DNA of 64,000 nt from contig SFCS01000005.1 of the NCBI GenBank assembly GCA_004558485.1, positions 14,400 to 78,399 on the forward strand. Direction: 5' to 3'. The DNA is from Ruminococcus sp. (GTDB taxonomy: Bacteria; Bacillota; Clostridia; Oscillospirales; Acutalibacteraceae). The position numbers and the translations under genes were made by a program. The notes beneath the pieces are model-generated. The model was not told where the DNA came from. It saw nothing but the letters and a program-made list of their open reading frames with translations, and ran no database searches. Shown piece by piece: positions 33,460 through 43,849 of the stretch; the stretch's first letter is position 1; the number at the start of each line of letters is the position of its first letter.

Positions 33460-35475
33460 TTATTGCAGATACTGCCACAGCGGCGTTGCGGAAAGATCGC
33501 TCTTTCCCGCAGCCGGCAGCAGGGTGATACAAAGCTCGTTTCCGGTGTCCTTGAGGGAGACAAGTCCCGCCTCCCGCCACAGCTCCAGCGCCAGGCGCAC
33601 GGAAAGCGGCGAAAGCTCCTTGTCCCCGACGCTGTACCACAAGGCATCGAGCGTCCCGACAAAGCCACCGCGCTGCACCAAAAAGCGATACAGCCTTCCC
33701 ATCGCCGCCCGTTCGGGCAGCGGCGCTTTCTTCTCCTGCCGCAGCACGGCGTCGAAATCCTGTGTCGCCGCCAAAAACGGCGCGGCGTCCACATCGGCAA
33801 AGCGGATGTCCCGCAGCAGAACGGTCGGTGAAACAACACCCTTATACACATTTTTCTCCAGCGTCACCGCCAGATCGCACACCGTGCCGCATGCGACGGG
33901 AAACGCCGCCTGTTCGGTGTGGAATTTGAGGACGGCGAGCTTGGTGCCGTTTTTGGAAAAGGTCAGGCGCAGGTGCTTGCCGCCGCCGATGGGCGTGATG
34001 TTGTCAAGGCGCATTCCGAAAAGCCCGAAAACCGGCGTGGGGTTGCCCGCGCCGAACGGTTCGAGCGCAGACAAAAGCGCCAGCTTTTCCGCATCGATCT
34101 CAGACGGGCGCAGCTTGAAGTCAAGGCGCAGCTCCGGGATCGGCATTTGCGGAAAATGCTCCGCCGCATAGGCGTTGATTGCGCGGCGAAAATCCGCAAT
34201 CCCCTCCGTTTTCAGCGAAAGTCCTGCCGCCAGCGCGTGTCCGCCGAAGGTCAAAAGGCGGTCACTGCACGCCGAAAGAGCGTCGAAAAGCGAAAAGCCT
34301 TCCAGACTTCTGCCCGATCCGTGTGCCGTATCGCCATCCGTGGACAGCACGATACAGGGCTTGCCGAACCGTTCGGTGAGCCTTGCCGCCAAAATGCCGA
34401 CAACGCCCGTCGCCCAGTTTTCCCCGTCGATGACCGGCACGCGGTCGGCGGCAAGCGCGGGATCCTCCTGCAGGCGTTTGTCGATCTCGGCGAGGATGTG
34501 CAGCTCGGTCTCCTGCCGCTTGGTATTTAGGGTATGCACCGTCTCTGCCAATATGTCGGCTTTTTCCTTGTCGGTCTCCAAAAGCAGCGCGGCGGAAATG
34601 CGCGGGTCGTCTATCCTGCCGGCAGCATTGAGCCGCGGCGCGAGCGAAAACACCACCCTGGTGGCGGTCAATTCCTTATCCGCCATGCCCGCAAGCACAC
34701 AAAGCGCCCGCAGTCCGGGGCGGCGCAGGTGATTGAGAACCGCAAGTCCCCGCCGCACCAGCGTGCGTCCTGCGCCGACAAGCGGCATCACGTCGGCAAG
34801 CATACCGAGCGCCAGCAGATCGCCATAGCGCTCCATGATGATGTCCGCGTCCCCCTCCAGAGCACAGCAAAGGAGATAGGCGATGCCGACACCCGCATAG
34901 CCGGTGCAGCCGCTCGGACAGTCCGCGCGGTGCGGATCGACGACAGCGACCGCCGACGGCAGCGTTTCCTGCGGCTTGTGGTGATCGGTCACGACCACAT
35001 CCATGCCCGCCGCATTTGCCCGCTCCACCGCCTCGACGGCAGTGATGCCGTTGTCCACCGTGATGAGCAGCGAAACGCCGGCGGCAGCAAAGTCATCGAC
35101 CGCGCCGGTATGTAGACCGTAGCCGTCCCCTTCGCGGGTCGGCAGACGATATGCCACATTGGCGCCGCGGCTTTTGAGATATTCAAACAAAAGCGCGGTC
35201 GCTGTGACGCCGTCGACATCATAGTCACCGTAGATCATCACCGACTCACCGGTGTCGATCGCCCGCTCAATGCGCTCGACGGCAAGGTCCATGTCGACAA
35301 GCGAAAAGGGATCGTCCTCCTCGCCGCCCACCAAAAAGGAAAGTGCCTCGTCGACAGTGGTGATGCCGCGCGTCGTCAGGAGCAGCGCCAAAAACGGCTG
35401 AATCTCACATTCCTCCGCCAGAGCGCACGCCGCATCCTTCTGCAATTCCGGCAACAGCCATCTGTGCATCGCCAT
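33460..35475 (-). CDS. recJ: Single-stranded-DNA-specific exonuclease RecJ
   Basis: 671-residue 5'-3' exonuclease for recombination and repair. DHH-family motifs are clear: IYGDYDVDGVTATALLF (about 80-96), TVDNGITAVEA, and VVTDHHKPQETLP. The DHHA1 part has the GG motif in TFGGHALAAGLSL. The C-terminal 100 residues extend beyond the core with an OB-like domain and a weakly conserved tail. AAAGGA precedes the ATG. First gene of a six-gene operon. Confidence 0.95.
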   Translation of the reverse strand: MAMHRWLLPELQKDAACALAEECEIQPFLALLLTTRGITTVDEALSFLVGGEEDDPFSLVDMDLAVERIERAIDTGESVMIYGDYDVDGVTATALLFEYLKSRGANVAYRLPTREGDGYGLHTGAVDDFAAAGVSLLITVDNGITAVEAVERANAAGMDVVVTDHHKPQETLPSAVAVVDPHRADCPSGCTGYAGVGIAYLLCCALEGDADIIMERYGDLLALGMLADVMPLVGAGRTLVRRGLAVLNHLRRPGLRALCVLAGMADKELTATRVVFSLAPRLNAAGRIDDPRISAALLLETDKEKADILAETVHTLNTKRQETELHILAEIDKRLQEDPALAADRVPVIDGENWATGVVGILAARLTERFGKPCIVLSTDGDTAHGSGRSLEGFSLFDALSACSDRLLTFGGHALAAGLSLKTEGIADFRRAINAYAAEHFPQMPIPELRLDFKLRPSEIDAEKLALLSALEPFGAGNPTPVFGLFGMRLDNITPIGGGKHLRLTFSKNGTKLAVLKFHTEQAAFPVACGTVCDLAVTLEKNVYKGVVSPTVLLRDIRFADVDAAPFLAATQDFDAVLRQEKKAPLPERAAMGRLYRFLVQRGGFVGTLDALWYSVGDKELSPLSVRLALELWREAGLVSLKDTGNELCITLLPAAGKSDLSATPLWQYLQ

Positions 35476-35517
35476 CGTCCACGTTCCTTTCCGTATCTAT
35501 CTGTATATATACCGTAT

Positions 35518-35546
35518 AGTATAGCATTTTTCTGCCGAATATTCAA
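35518..35546 (-). promoter_or_regulatory. Promoter of the recJ operon
   Basis: Minus strand TTGAAT (35546-35541), 17 bp, TATACT (35523-35518). Confidence 0.65.
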
Positions 35547-35557
35547 CAAGAAAATAG

Positions 35558-35585
35558 AAACCCGCCGCAAAACCTTGCGGCGGGT
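35558..35585 (-). terminator. Terminator of ileS
   Basis: CCCGCCGCAA/TTGCGGCGGG stem with a 4-base loop, followed on the minus strand by TTTCTATTTTC. Confidence 0.85.
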
Positions 35586-35597
35586 CTCCAAAAGAGT

Positions 35598-38500
35598 TTA
35601 GTTGCGTTTCACGGCGAGGGTGACCGTTTCGCCGTTGATGTCCCATTCCTTGACAAAGCCATCGGTCTCGTTCAGCACCACGCTGTCCGCCAACACATCA
35701 CCGCAAAGGGCATCGCGGTTGCGGGCAACGATATCGCACAGCTTTTCGTTGCCGCCGACATAGACGGTGATGTGGTCGGTGACCTCAAAGCCCGCCTCCT
35801 TGCGCATGGTCTGGATCTTGCTGATGATCTCGCGCATAAAGCCTTCCTCGATGAGTGCCGGCGTCAGCTTGGTGTCCAGCACCACCGTCACCGCCTTTTC
35901 GCTCATGGCGAAGAAGCCCTCGGTCTGCGCCGTGTCGATGAGCAGATCCTCCTCGGTGAGCTTTACCTCGCCCGACGGCAGAGAAAGCGTCAAAACGCCC
36001 GTCTCTTCAAGCTCCTTGTGAGCAGCGTTGCCGTCGATCGTGGAAAGGGCTTCGCGGATTTCGCTGAGCTGCTTGCCGTATTTCGGTCCGACGGTTTTGA
36101 GCTGCGGCTTGAAGGTGTAGGAGGTGAAGGCTGCGGCATCGTCCACAAACCTCACCGTCTTGACATTCAGCTCCTCCTCGATGATCTGCCGATACAGGTC
36201 GGACAGCGGATGCTCCGCCTTGACATACAGGCAGGAGAGCGGCTGACGGTTCTTGCGGTTGGCGCCGTTGCGAGCGGCTCTGCCGAGCGCGACCACCTCG
36301 AGCACTTCCTCCATGTCCGCCTCCAGCTTTTTGTCCACAAAGCGGGCATCGACGGAAGGGAAATCGCACAGATGGATGCTTTCGGGCGCGGTCTTATCGA
36401 GCGAACGCACCAAATTCTGATAGATCTCCTCGGTCATGAACGGGATCATGGGCGCTGCCGCCTTGCAGATCGTGACGAGCGCGGTGTACAGCGTCATATA
36501 GGCGTTGATCTTGTCCTGCTCCATGCCCTTTGCCCAGAAGCGCTCGCGGCTGCGGCGGACATACCAGTTGCTCATTTCGTCCACAAAGTCCTGCAGCGCG
36601 CGCGCCGCCTCGGGGATGCGGTATTGATCGAGGTTCTCGTCAATCGCGCCGACCGTCGTGTACAGGCGGGACAAGAGCCACTTGTCCATGACCGACAGCC
36701 TGGCGGGATCGAGCGTATATTTTGTCGCGTCAAACTGATCGATCTCGGCATACAGCGTGAAGAACGCATAGGTGTTCCACAGCGTGCCCATCAGCTTGCG
36801 CTGTCCCTCCATGACCGCCTTGCCGTGGAAACGGTTCGGAAGCCACGGAGCGGAATTGCTGTAGAAATACCAACGGATGGCGTCCGCACCGTAGGTCTCC
36901 AAAGCGTCAAACGGATCGACGGCGTTGCCCTTGGACTTGGACATCTTCTGTCCGTTTTCATCCTGTACATGACCGAGCACGATGACATTCTTATAGGGCG
37001 CTTTGTTGAAGATGAGCGTCGACACCGCCAAAAGAGAATAGAACCAACCGCGCGTCTGATCGACTGCCTCGGAAATGAAGTCAGCGGGGAACTGCTGCTC
37101 GAACAGGTCGACATTCTCAAACGGATAGTGATGCTGCGCAAACGGCATCGAGCCGGAGTCAAACCAGCAGTCGAGCACCTCCGGCACGCGGTGCATCTCC
37201 TTGCCGCAGTGCGGGCACTTGATCGTCACCGCGTCGATAAAGGGGCGGTGCAGCTCGATATCGTCGGGACAGTTGTCCGACATTTCCTTCAGCTCGGCGA
37301 TGCTGCCGATCGCGTGGCGGTGACCGCAGGAGCATTCCCAGATGTTCAGCGGCGTACCCCAATAGCGGTTGCGGCTGATGCCCCAATCCTGCACATTTTC
37401 GAGCCAGTCGCCGAAGCGACCCTTGCCGATGCTGGCGGGGATCCAGTTGATGGTATTATTGTTTTTGATGAGGTCATCGCGCACATCGGTCATCTTGATG
37501 AACCAGGATTCGCGCGCGTAGTAGAGCAGCGGCGTGTCACAGCGCCAGCAGAACGGATAGTCGTGCTCAAACTTCGGCGCGTCGAACAGCTGACCGCGCC
37601 GGTCGAGATCCTGCAACACGAGCGGATCTGCCTTTTTCACGAACAGGCCGGCAAACGGCGTTTCGGGCGACATATTGCCCTTGCTGTCCACCAGCTGCAC
37701 AAACGGCAGGTCATACCGTCTGCCCACCTGCGCGTCGTCCTCACCGAAGGCGGGCGCAATGTGGACGATGCCGGTGCCGTCGCCCATGGTGACATAGTCG
37801 GCGCAGGTGACGAAAAAGCCGCGCTTTTGCTGCTTGTCCGCCAGTTCCTTGGCGCAGGCATACAGCGGCTCATATTCTCTGTTTTCCAGCTCCTTGCCGG
37901 TGTAGCGCTCCAGGACCGTATATGCCGGGGTGTCGTCGGTCGCCAGCTTGCCGAGCACGCGGTCCAGCAGCGCCTCGGCGATATAATAGGTATTGCCGTC
38001 GGCGGCTTTCACCTTGCAATAGGTATCCTTCGGGTTGACGCACAGCGCGACATTGGAGGGCAGTGTCCACGGCGTGGTCGTCCAGGCAAGGAACCAGGCA
38101 TCTTCTCCCACCGCCTTGAACCGCACGACGGCGCTGCGCTCCTTCACGCACTTATAGCCCTGCGCAACCTCGTGGCTGGACAGCGGCGTGCCGCAGCGCG
38201 GGCAATAGGGAACGATCTTGAAGCCTTTATACAAAAGGCCGCGCTCCCAGATCTTCTTCAGCGCCCACCATTCCGACTCGATGAAATCGTTGTGATAGGT
38301 CACATACGGATGCTCCATATCCGCCCAAAAACCGACCGTGTCGGAGAAATCCTCCCACATGCCCTTATACTTCCAGACGCTTTCCTTACATTTGCCGATG
38401 AACGGCTCCAGTCCGTATTTCTCGATCTGCTCCTTGCCGTCCAGTCCCAGCTCCTTTTCAACCTCCAGCTCGACCGGCAGACCGTGGGTGTCCCAACCCG

Positions 38501-38747
38501 CCTTGCGCGGCACCATATAGCCCTTCATAGTACGGTAACGCGGAATCATATCCTTGATAACGCGGGTGAGCACATGCCCGATGTGCGGCTTACCGTTCGC
38601 CGTCGGGGGACCGTCATAAAAGGTATAGGTCTCGCCCTTCTTACGGTTATCCATACTTTTCTCGAAAATACGGTTGTCCGTCCAGAACTTTTCAATTTCT
38701 TTTTCGCGTCCGACAAAGTTGAGATCGGTAGATACTTTTTTATACAT
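35598..38747 (-). CDS. ileS: Isoleucyl-tRNA synthetase
   Basis: 1049-residue class I synthetase. PTANGKPHIGHVLTRVIKDM contains the HIGH motif (about residues 55-58) and KMSKSKGNAVDP the KMSKS loop. The CP1 editing domain (WTTTPWTLPSNVAL) and the C-terminal anticodon region are complete. The length and sequence style suit the eukaryote-like type common in Clostridia. The start at MYKKVSTDLNF follows GGGAGG. Its leader is a T-box that reads uncharged tRNA-Ile. Confidence 0.96.
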   Translation of the reverse strand: MYKKVSTDLNFVGREKEIEKFWTDNRIFEKSMDNRKKGETYTFYDGPPTANGKPHIGHVLTRVIKDMIPRYRTMKGYMVPRKAGWDTHGLPVELEVEKELGLDGKEQIEKYGLEPFIGKCKESVWKYKGMWEDFSDTVGFWADMEHPYVTYHNDFIESEWWALKKIWERGLLYKGFKIVPYCPRCGTPLSSHEVAQGYKCVKERSAVVRFKAVGEDAWFLAWTTTPWTLPSNVALCVNPKDTYCKVKAADGNTYYIAEALLDRVLGKLATDDTPAYTVLERYTGKELENREYEPLYACAKELADKQQKRGFFVTCADYVTMGDGTGIVHIAPAFGEDDAQVGRRYDLPFVQLVDSKGNMSPETPFAGLFVKKADPLVLQDLDRRGQLFDAPKFEHDYPFCWRCDTPLLYYARESWFIKMTDVRDDLIKNNNTINWIPASIGKGRFGDWLENVQDWGISRNRYWGTPLNIWECSCGHRHAIGSIAELKEMSDNCPDDIELHRPFIDAVTIKCPHCGKEMHRVPEVLDCWFDSGSMPFAQHHYPFENVDLFEQQFPADFISEAVDQTRGWFYSLLAVSTLIFNKAPYKNVIVLGHVQDENGQKMSKSKGNAVDPFDALETYGADAIRWYFYSNSAPWLPNRFHGKAVMEGQRKLMGTLWNTYAFFTLYAEIDQFDATKYTLDPARLSVMDKWLLSRLYTTVGAIDENLDQYRIPEAARALQDFVDEMSNWYVRRSRERFWAKGMEQDKINAYMTLYTALVTICKAAAPMIPFMTEEIYQNLVRSLDKTAPESIHLCDFPSVDARFVDKKLEADMEEVLEVVALGRAARNGANRKNRQPLSCLYVKAEHPLSDLYRQIIEEELNVKTVRFVDDAAAFTSYTFKPQLKTVGPKYGKQLSEIREALSTIDGNAAHKELEETGVLTLSLPSGEVKLTEEDLLIDTAQTEGFFAMSEKAVTVVLDTKLTPALIEEGFMREIISKIQTMRKEAGFEVTDHITVYVGGNEKLCDIVARNRDALCGDVLADSVVLNETDGFVKEWDINGETVTLAVKRN

Positions 38748-38767
38748 TATTGTATACCTCCCGCAAA

Positions 38768-39004
38768 AAAATAAATGCCTTCGCCCGAAACGGGACGAAG
38801 ACATCTTCGCTAACCACCCATTACTGCATACCGGCATATGCGCTTTCGATAACGGAAAAGCACCGGTCAGGCTTACTGAGCGCACGCGCCTTCAGCCGAC
38901 GGCTCCGGAGGGATGTTCACCGTGCCATACTCCCGCTCGGGCTCTCACCGTCCCCGATTCGCTGCCGTTTTCGTGCACAGATACTGTCTCCATCACAGCT
39001 TTGC
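38768..39004 (-). ncRNA. T-box leader of ileS (isoleucine)
   Basis: Minus-strand leader of about 240 nt with T-box landmarks: GATGGAGACAGTATC near the start, GGTGAGAGCCCG in stem I, a specifier region GGTGAACATCCC with an AUC (Ile) codon at 38914-38912, and the T-box core TGGGTGGTTAGCG (38820-38808). A terminator stem CTTCGTCCCG/CGGGCGAAG followed by TTTATTTTTTT lies at 38800-38765. Uncharged tRNA-Ile should stabilise the antiterminator and let ileS be transcribed. Confidence 0.85.
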
Positions 39005-39008
39005 GTTC

Positions 39009-39037
39009 ATCATATACCCTTTTTTTACGGTTGTCAA
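39009..39037 (-). promoter_or_regulatory. Promoter of the ileS T-box transcript
   Basis: Minus strand TTGACA (39037-39032), 17 bp, TATGAT (39014-39009). Confidence 0.75.
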
Positions 39038-39163
39038 GGGGGCGCAAAAGCACCGAATATTCGTTTATACATCGTTTTTATGCATTTGTACCGAATAAAA
39101 TGTATAAAATTAGAAGAAACCGCGTTTTTTTCAAAAAAACTTGAATTTTTATTCATTTTTCTA

Positions 39164-39192
39164 TTGACATATGCGAAATCGTGTATTATAAT
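39164..39192 (+). promoter_or_regulatory. Consensus promoter of the second amino-acid ABC operon
   Basis: Perfect TTGACA (39164-39169), 17 bp, perfect TATAAT (39187-39192). AT-rich DNA lies upstream, so strong expression is expected. Confidence 0.9.
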
Positions 39193-39207
39193 ACAGCCAT
39201 CGTTTGA

Positions 39208-39229
39208 ACGAACAATAAACGAACAATAA
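39208..39229 (+). repeat. 11-bp tandem direct repeat in the leader
   Basis: ACGAACAATAA occurs twice without a gap just after the predicted transcription start of the second importer operon. It could be a regulator site or a translation/stability element; no known motif is recognised. Confidence 0.5.
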
Positions 39230-39259
39230 AAAGCAAATTTGAAAAAGGGGTTATCGATC

Positions 39260-40108
39260 ATGAAAAAAGTTTTGAGTCTTCTGGCAGTCATTGCGATTGC
39301 CGCCACCGTCTTCTGCTTCGCCGGCTGCGGCGAAAAGGTCACCGCAAAGGTCATCGATTATCAGCTCACCAGTGAAGAATATGCTTTCGCCGTCAATCCG
39401 AAGGACGCCGATCTTCTCGCAAAGGTCAATGCGTTTCTGAAAGAAATCAAGGGCAACGGCAAGTTCGACGAGGTCGTCGGTCACTACTTCGGCGAAGGCT
39501 CGCCCGTCGAGATCACTTCCGCCAAAGAGGACAGCTCCAAGGATCAGCTGGTCGTCGTGACCGAGCCGGGCTTTGAGCCGTTTGAATACACCTCCGGCGA
39601 CAAATATGTCGGCATTGACATGGAGCTTGCGAAAATGCTTGCCGACAGCCTCGGCAAAGAGCTGGTCATCAAGCCCATCGACTTCGACTCCATCTTCCAG
39701 ACGCTGAACACCGACGGCGCTGACATCGGCATGGCGGGCATCACCAAGAATGAAGAGCGTGCAAAGCTCGTCACCTTCAGCGACTCCTACTATAATGCAG
39801 CGCAGAAGCTGATTGTCAAGAGCAACGACACGAAGTTCAAGGATGTCAAGAGCAAGGAGGATGTGGAGACTGCGCTGAAGGCACTCTCGAAGGATGTCAA
39901 GATCGGCGTGCAGACCGGCACCACCGGCCAGTCCTATGTAGACGGCGACGAGAGCTTTGACTTTGCAGGACTTACCGCCACTTCCGTCGGCTATCAGACC
40001 GGTTCGCTGGCTGTGAACGCCATGCTCAACGGCGACGTTGATTATGTCATCATCGACGAAGCGCCCGCGGCTTGCATCGTAAAAGCAGTGAACGCCCTCA
40101 ACGGCTAA
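39260..40108 (+). CDS. Circularly permuted solute-binding lipoprotein (second amino-acid ABC importer)
   Basis: 282 residues. The lipobox is FAGC (Cys23). The mature chain starts with what is normally the C-terminal segment of SBP_bac_3 proteins: KVIDYQLTSEEYAFAV (30-45), ADLLAKVNAFLKEIKGNGKF (50-69) and VVGHYFG (72-78). A linker leads to the usual N-terminal strand QLVVVTEPGFEPFEY (96-110), VGIDMELAKMLADSLG (117-132) and IGMAGITKNEERAKLVTFSD (156-175). It then continues through IGVQTGTTGQSY (215-226) and ends after DYVIIDEAPAACIVKAVNAL. Ordinary proteins continue from there into the segment that is here at the front. Permease and ATPase follow in order. Ligand unknown, a polar amino acid by family. 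Confidence 0.87.
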   Translation: MKKVLSLLAVIAIAATVFCFAGCGEKVTAKVIDYQLTSEEYAFAVNPKDADLLAKVNAFLKEIKGNGKFDEVVGHYFGEGSPVEITSAKEDSSKDQLVVVTEPGFEPFEYTSGDKYVGIDMELAKMLADSLGKELVIKPIDFDSIFQTLNTDGADIGMAGITKNEERAKLVTFSDSYYNAAQKLIVKSNDTKFKDVKSKEDVETALKALSKDVKIGVQTGTTGQSYVDGDESFDFAGLTATSVGYQTGSLAVNAMLNGDVDYVIIDEAPAACIVKAVNALNG

Positions 40109-40121
40109 GAGTTTTATGCAG

Positions 40122-40147
40122 CGCCTCTCCCCCTCGTGAGGGAGAGG
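40122..40147 (+). promoter_or_regulatory. Intercistronic hairpin
   Basis: CCTCTCCC-8 bases-GGGAGAGG without a T-run, between the lipoprotein and permease genes. Such hairpins often stabilise the upstream mRNA, giving more binding protein than permease. Confidence 0.55.
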
Positions 40148-40174
40148 TACTGCCATATTTGAAAGGAAAACCGT

Positions 40175-40885
40175 ATGGCTGGTTTTAATGTAAAATGGGC
40201 CGCATTTGTGCGTGCCTTTATCGACAACGACGGCTACAAAAAGGTGCTGACCGGCTTGCAGAACACGCTGATCATCGCCGTGGTCGGTCTGCTCATCGGC
40301 ATTGTGATCGGCACAATCATCGCCGCCATCGAGGTCATGCCGAAATACAAGCGTCTGCCGCGCATCCTTGACAAGATCTGCCGCGTGTATGTCGCGTTCT
40401 TCCGCGGTACGCCGCTTGTTGTACAGCTGTTGGTCGGCTACTTCGTTTTGCGCCCGCTCCTCGGCTTGCAGCTCTCCGCTCTGGCATCCGGCGCCATCAT
40501 CTTCGGCATGAACAGCGGCGCCTATGTTTCCGAGATCATGCGCGGCGGCATCAACTCGGTGGACGTCGGACAAATGGAGGCGGGACGCGCCGTCGGGCTT
40601 GGCTATTGGACGACCATGATGAAAATCGTCATTCCGCAAGCCGTGAAGAACATCCTGCCCACCCTCGGCAACGAGTTCATCGCCCTAATCAAGGACACCT
40701 CCGTTGTCAGCTTTATCGGCGCTGAGGATCTGTATGTCGCGTTCAAGTATATCGGCACGAACAACTATGAGTTCATGGTTCCCTATCTCGTCATGGCGCT
40801 CATTTACATTGTGCTGGTGCTGCTCATCACACTGGGTATTCATCTGATGGAGAGGAGGCTGAAGAAGAGTGATAGGCGTAGTTAA
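40175..40885 (+). CDS. Polar amino-acid ABC transporter permease
   Basis: 236-residue HisM-type permease. VLTGLQNTLIIAVVGLLIGI is the conserved first span, AFFRGTPLVVQLLVGYFVL the second, and the EAA loop is MEAGRAVGLGYWTTMMKIVI. The C-terminal span ends LLITLGIHLMERRLKKSDRR. AAAGGA precedes the ATG. It is the second gene of a three-gene importer and overlaps the ATPase start by 17 bp. Confidence 0.93.
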   Translation: MAGFNVKWAAFVRAFIDNDGYKKVLTGLQNTLIIAVVGLLIGIVIGTIIAAIEVMPKYKRLPRILDKICRVYVAFFRGTPLVVQLLVGYFVLRPLLGLQLSALASGAIIFGMNSGAYVSEIMRGGINSVDVGQMEAGRAVGLGYWTTMMKIVIPQAVKNILPTLGNEFIALIKDTSVVSFIGAEDLYVAFKYIGTNNYEFMVPYLVMALIYIVLVLLITLGIHLMERRLKKSDRRS

Positions 40886-41621
40886 TCTCACGAAAAAATA
40901 CGGCGATCTGACCGTTCTCAACGGCATCACCGAGACCATCAACGAGGGCGAACGCATCGTCATCATCGGACCCTCCGGCAGCGGCAAGAGCACCTTCCTG
41001 CGGTGCCTCAACTGCATGGAGGATCCCACCTCCGGCTCTATCTTCTTTGAAGGCGTGGACATTGCCGACATGAAGGTGGACATCAATGTGCACCGCCAGC
41101 ATATGGGCATGGTGTTCCAGCAGTTCAACCTTTTCAACAACAAGACGGTGCTGCAGAATATCACCTTAGCGCCGCTGTACATCGGCCTGAAAAAAATCCG
41201 CGGCCGCAGCGAGCGCGCCGCCTTCAAGGCACAGGTCACAGCGCATGCGCACGAGCTTTTGCAGCGCATCGGACTGGATGATTGGGCGGATAAATATCCC
41301 TCCACCCTCTCCGGCGGACAAAAACAGCGTGTCGCCATCGTGCGCGCGCTGGCGATGAACCCGAAGGTCATCCTGTTTGACGAGCCGACCTCAGCGCTTG
41401 ATCCCGAAATGGTTGGCGAGGTGCTGGATCTCATAAAGCAGCTTGCCGATGAAGGCATGACCATGATCATCGTCACCCATGAAATGAGCTTTGCCCGCGA
41501 GGTTGCGACCCGTGTTCTGTTTGTAGATGAAGGAAAAATCATGGAGCAGGGCACACCGGAGGAGATCTTCGATCACCCGAAGTGCGACCGTCTCAAATCG
41601 TTCCTCGCGAAGGTGCTGTAA
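40869..41621 (+). CDS. Polar amino-acid ABC transporter ATP-binding protein
   Basis: 250 residues, GlnQ type. Walker A GPSGSGKST (about residues 34-42), signature LSGGQKQRVAIVRAL, Walker B VILFDEPTSALD, H-loop IVTHEMSFA. The initiation codon is GTG within the end of the permease gene, with AGGAGG about 10 bases upstream, so translation is coupled. A strong terminator follows. Confidence 0.93.
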   Translation: MIGVVNLTKKYGDLTVLNGITETINEGERIVIIGPSGSGKSTFLRCLNCMEDPTSGSIFFEGVDIADMKVDINVHRQHMGMVFQQFNLFNNKTVLQNITLAPLYIGLKKIRGRSERAAFKAQVTAHAHELLQRIGLDDWADKYPSTLSGGQKQRVAIVRALAMNPKVILFDEPTSALDPEMVGEVLDLIKQLADEGMTMIIVTHEMSFAREVATRVLFVDEGKIMEQGTPEEIFDHPKCDRLKSFLAKVL

Positions 41622-41630
41622 AATGCAAAA

Positions 41631-41661
41631 AAAGGACGCTGCCGGCGGCAGCGTCCTTTTT
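41631..41661 (+). terminator. Terminator of the second amino-acid ABC operon
   Basis: GGACGCTGCC-GGC-GGCAGCGTCC stem flanked by A7 and T5 runs. Confidence 0.9.
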
Positions 41662-41976
41662 CATTTCATAAATCGGTTATCATTCACCGCAAATTTTTCA
41701 GAAAACTGAGTGTCATAGACGAAGAACAGGCAGAAATTTCGCGGCAGATAGCCGTTTTGCTCCCGCTCGGCGGTCGTGACACCGAAATAGGTGTCCGAGC
41801 CGTTTCTCTCCCAGGTCGGGTCGGCAAAATACCATTTCCCGTCCAGCTTCATCATCGTCCATTCGTGCGCCTTATCTTTGAGACCCGACACATGGTCGCA
41901 ATATATCGTCATTGCCTCGACGCGACACTGCCTAAAGGACAGCGCAGCGCCGCTGCCGCCGCGATCGTCTGCATTT
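41661..41976 (-). pseudogene. Remnant of a transglutaminase-like domain protein
   Basis: The last 83 codons read as the C-terminal half of a transglutaminase core: HEWTMMKLDGKWYFADPTWE contains the catalytic His and Asp neighbourhood. In the same frame upstream the sequence continues as GGSGAALSFRQCRVEAMTIY, where a functional enzyme would have its catalytic Cys in a GxCxGYA context; here no such Cys is visible. An in-frame TAA then closes the frame near 41980. No ribosome site or signal peptide is present. It is best read as a decayed gene fragment. Confidence 0.6.
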
Positions 41977-42015
41977 TATATCTTTTAAAGAATATACGCA
42001 TAGGCGTTCCTCAGA

Positions 42016-42045
42016 AATCAAAAAGGGCTTTCGCCCTTTTTGATT

Positions 42046-42046
<1 letters not shown>
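42016..42046 (-). terminator. Terminator of aspS
   Basis: AAAAAGGGC-GAAA-GCCCTTTTT on the minus strand, directly after the aspS stop. Confidence 0.85.
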
Positions 42047-43830
<1,784 letters not shown>

Positions 43831-43849
43831 GTTCCCCAATCCTCTTTCC

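Noticed and set aside
35772..38774. A 1000-codon open frame opposite ileS
   Set aside because: Shadow of ileS on the complementary strand. No ribosome site, no motif, and the T-box and terminator support the ileS strand.
38748..39259. Small genes in the ileS/second-importer intergenic region
   Set aside because: Open frames here overlap the T-box leader, lack ribosome sites, and are explained by the RNA and promoter elements.
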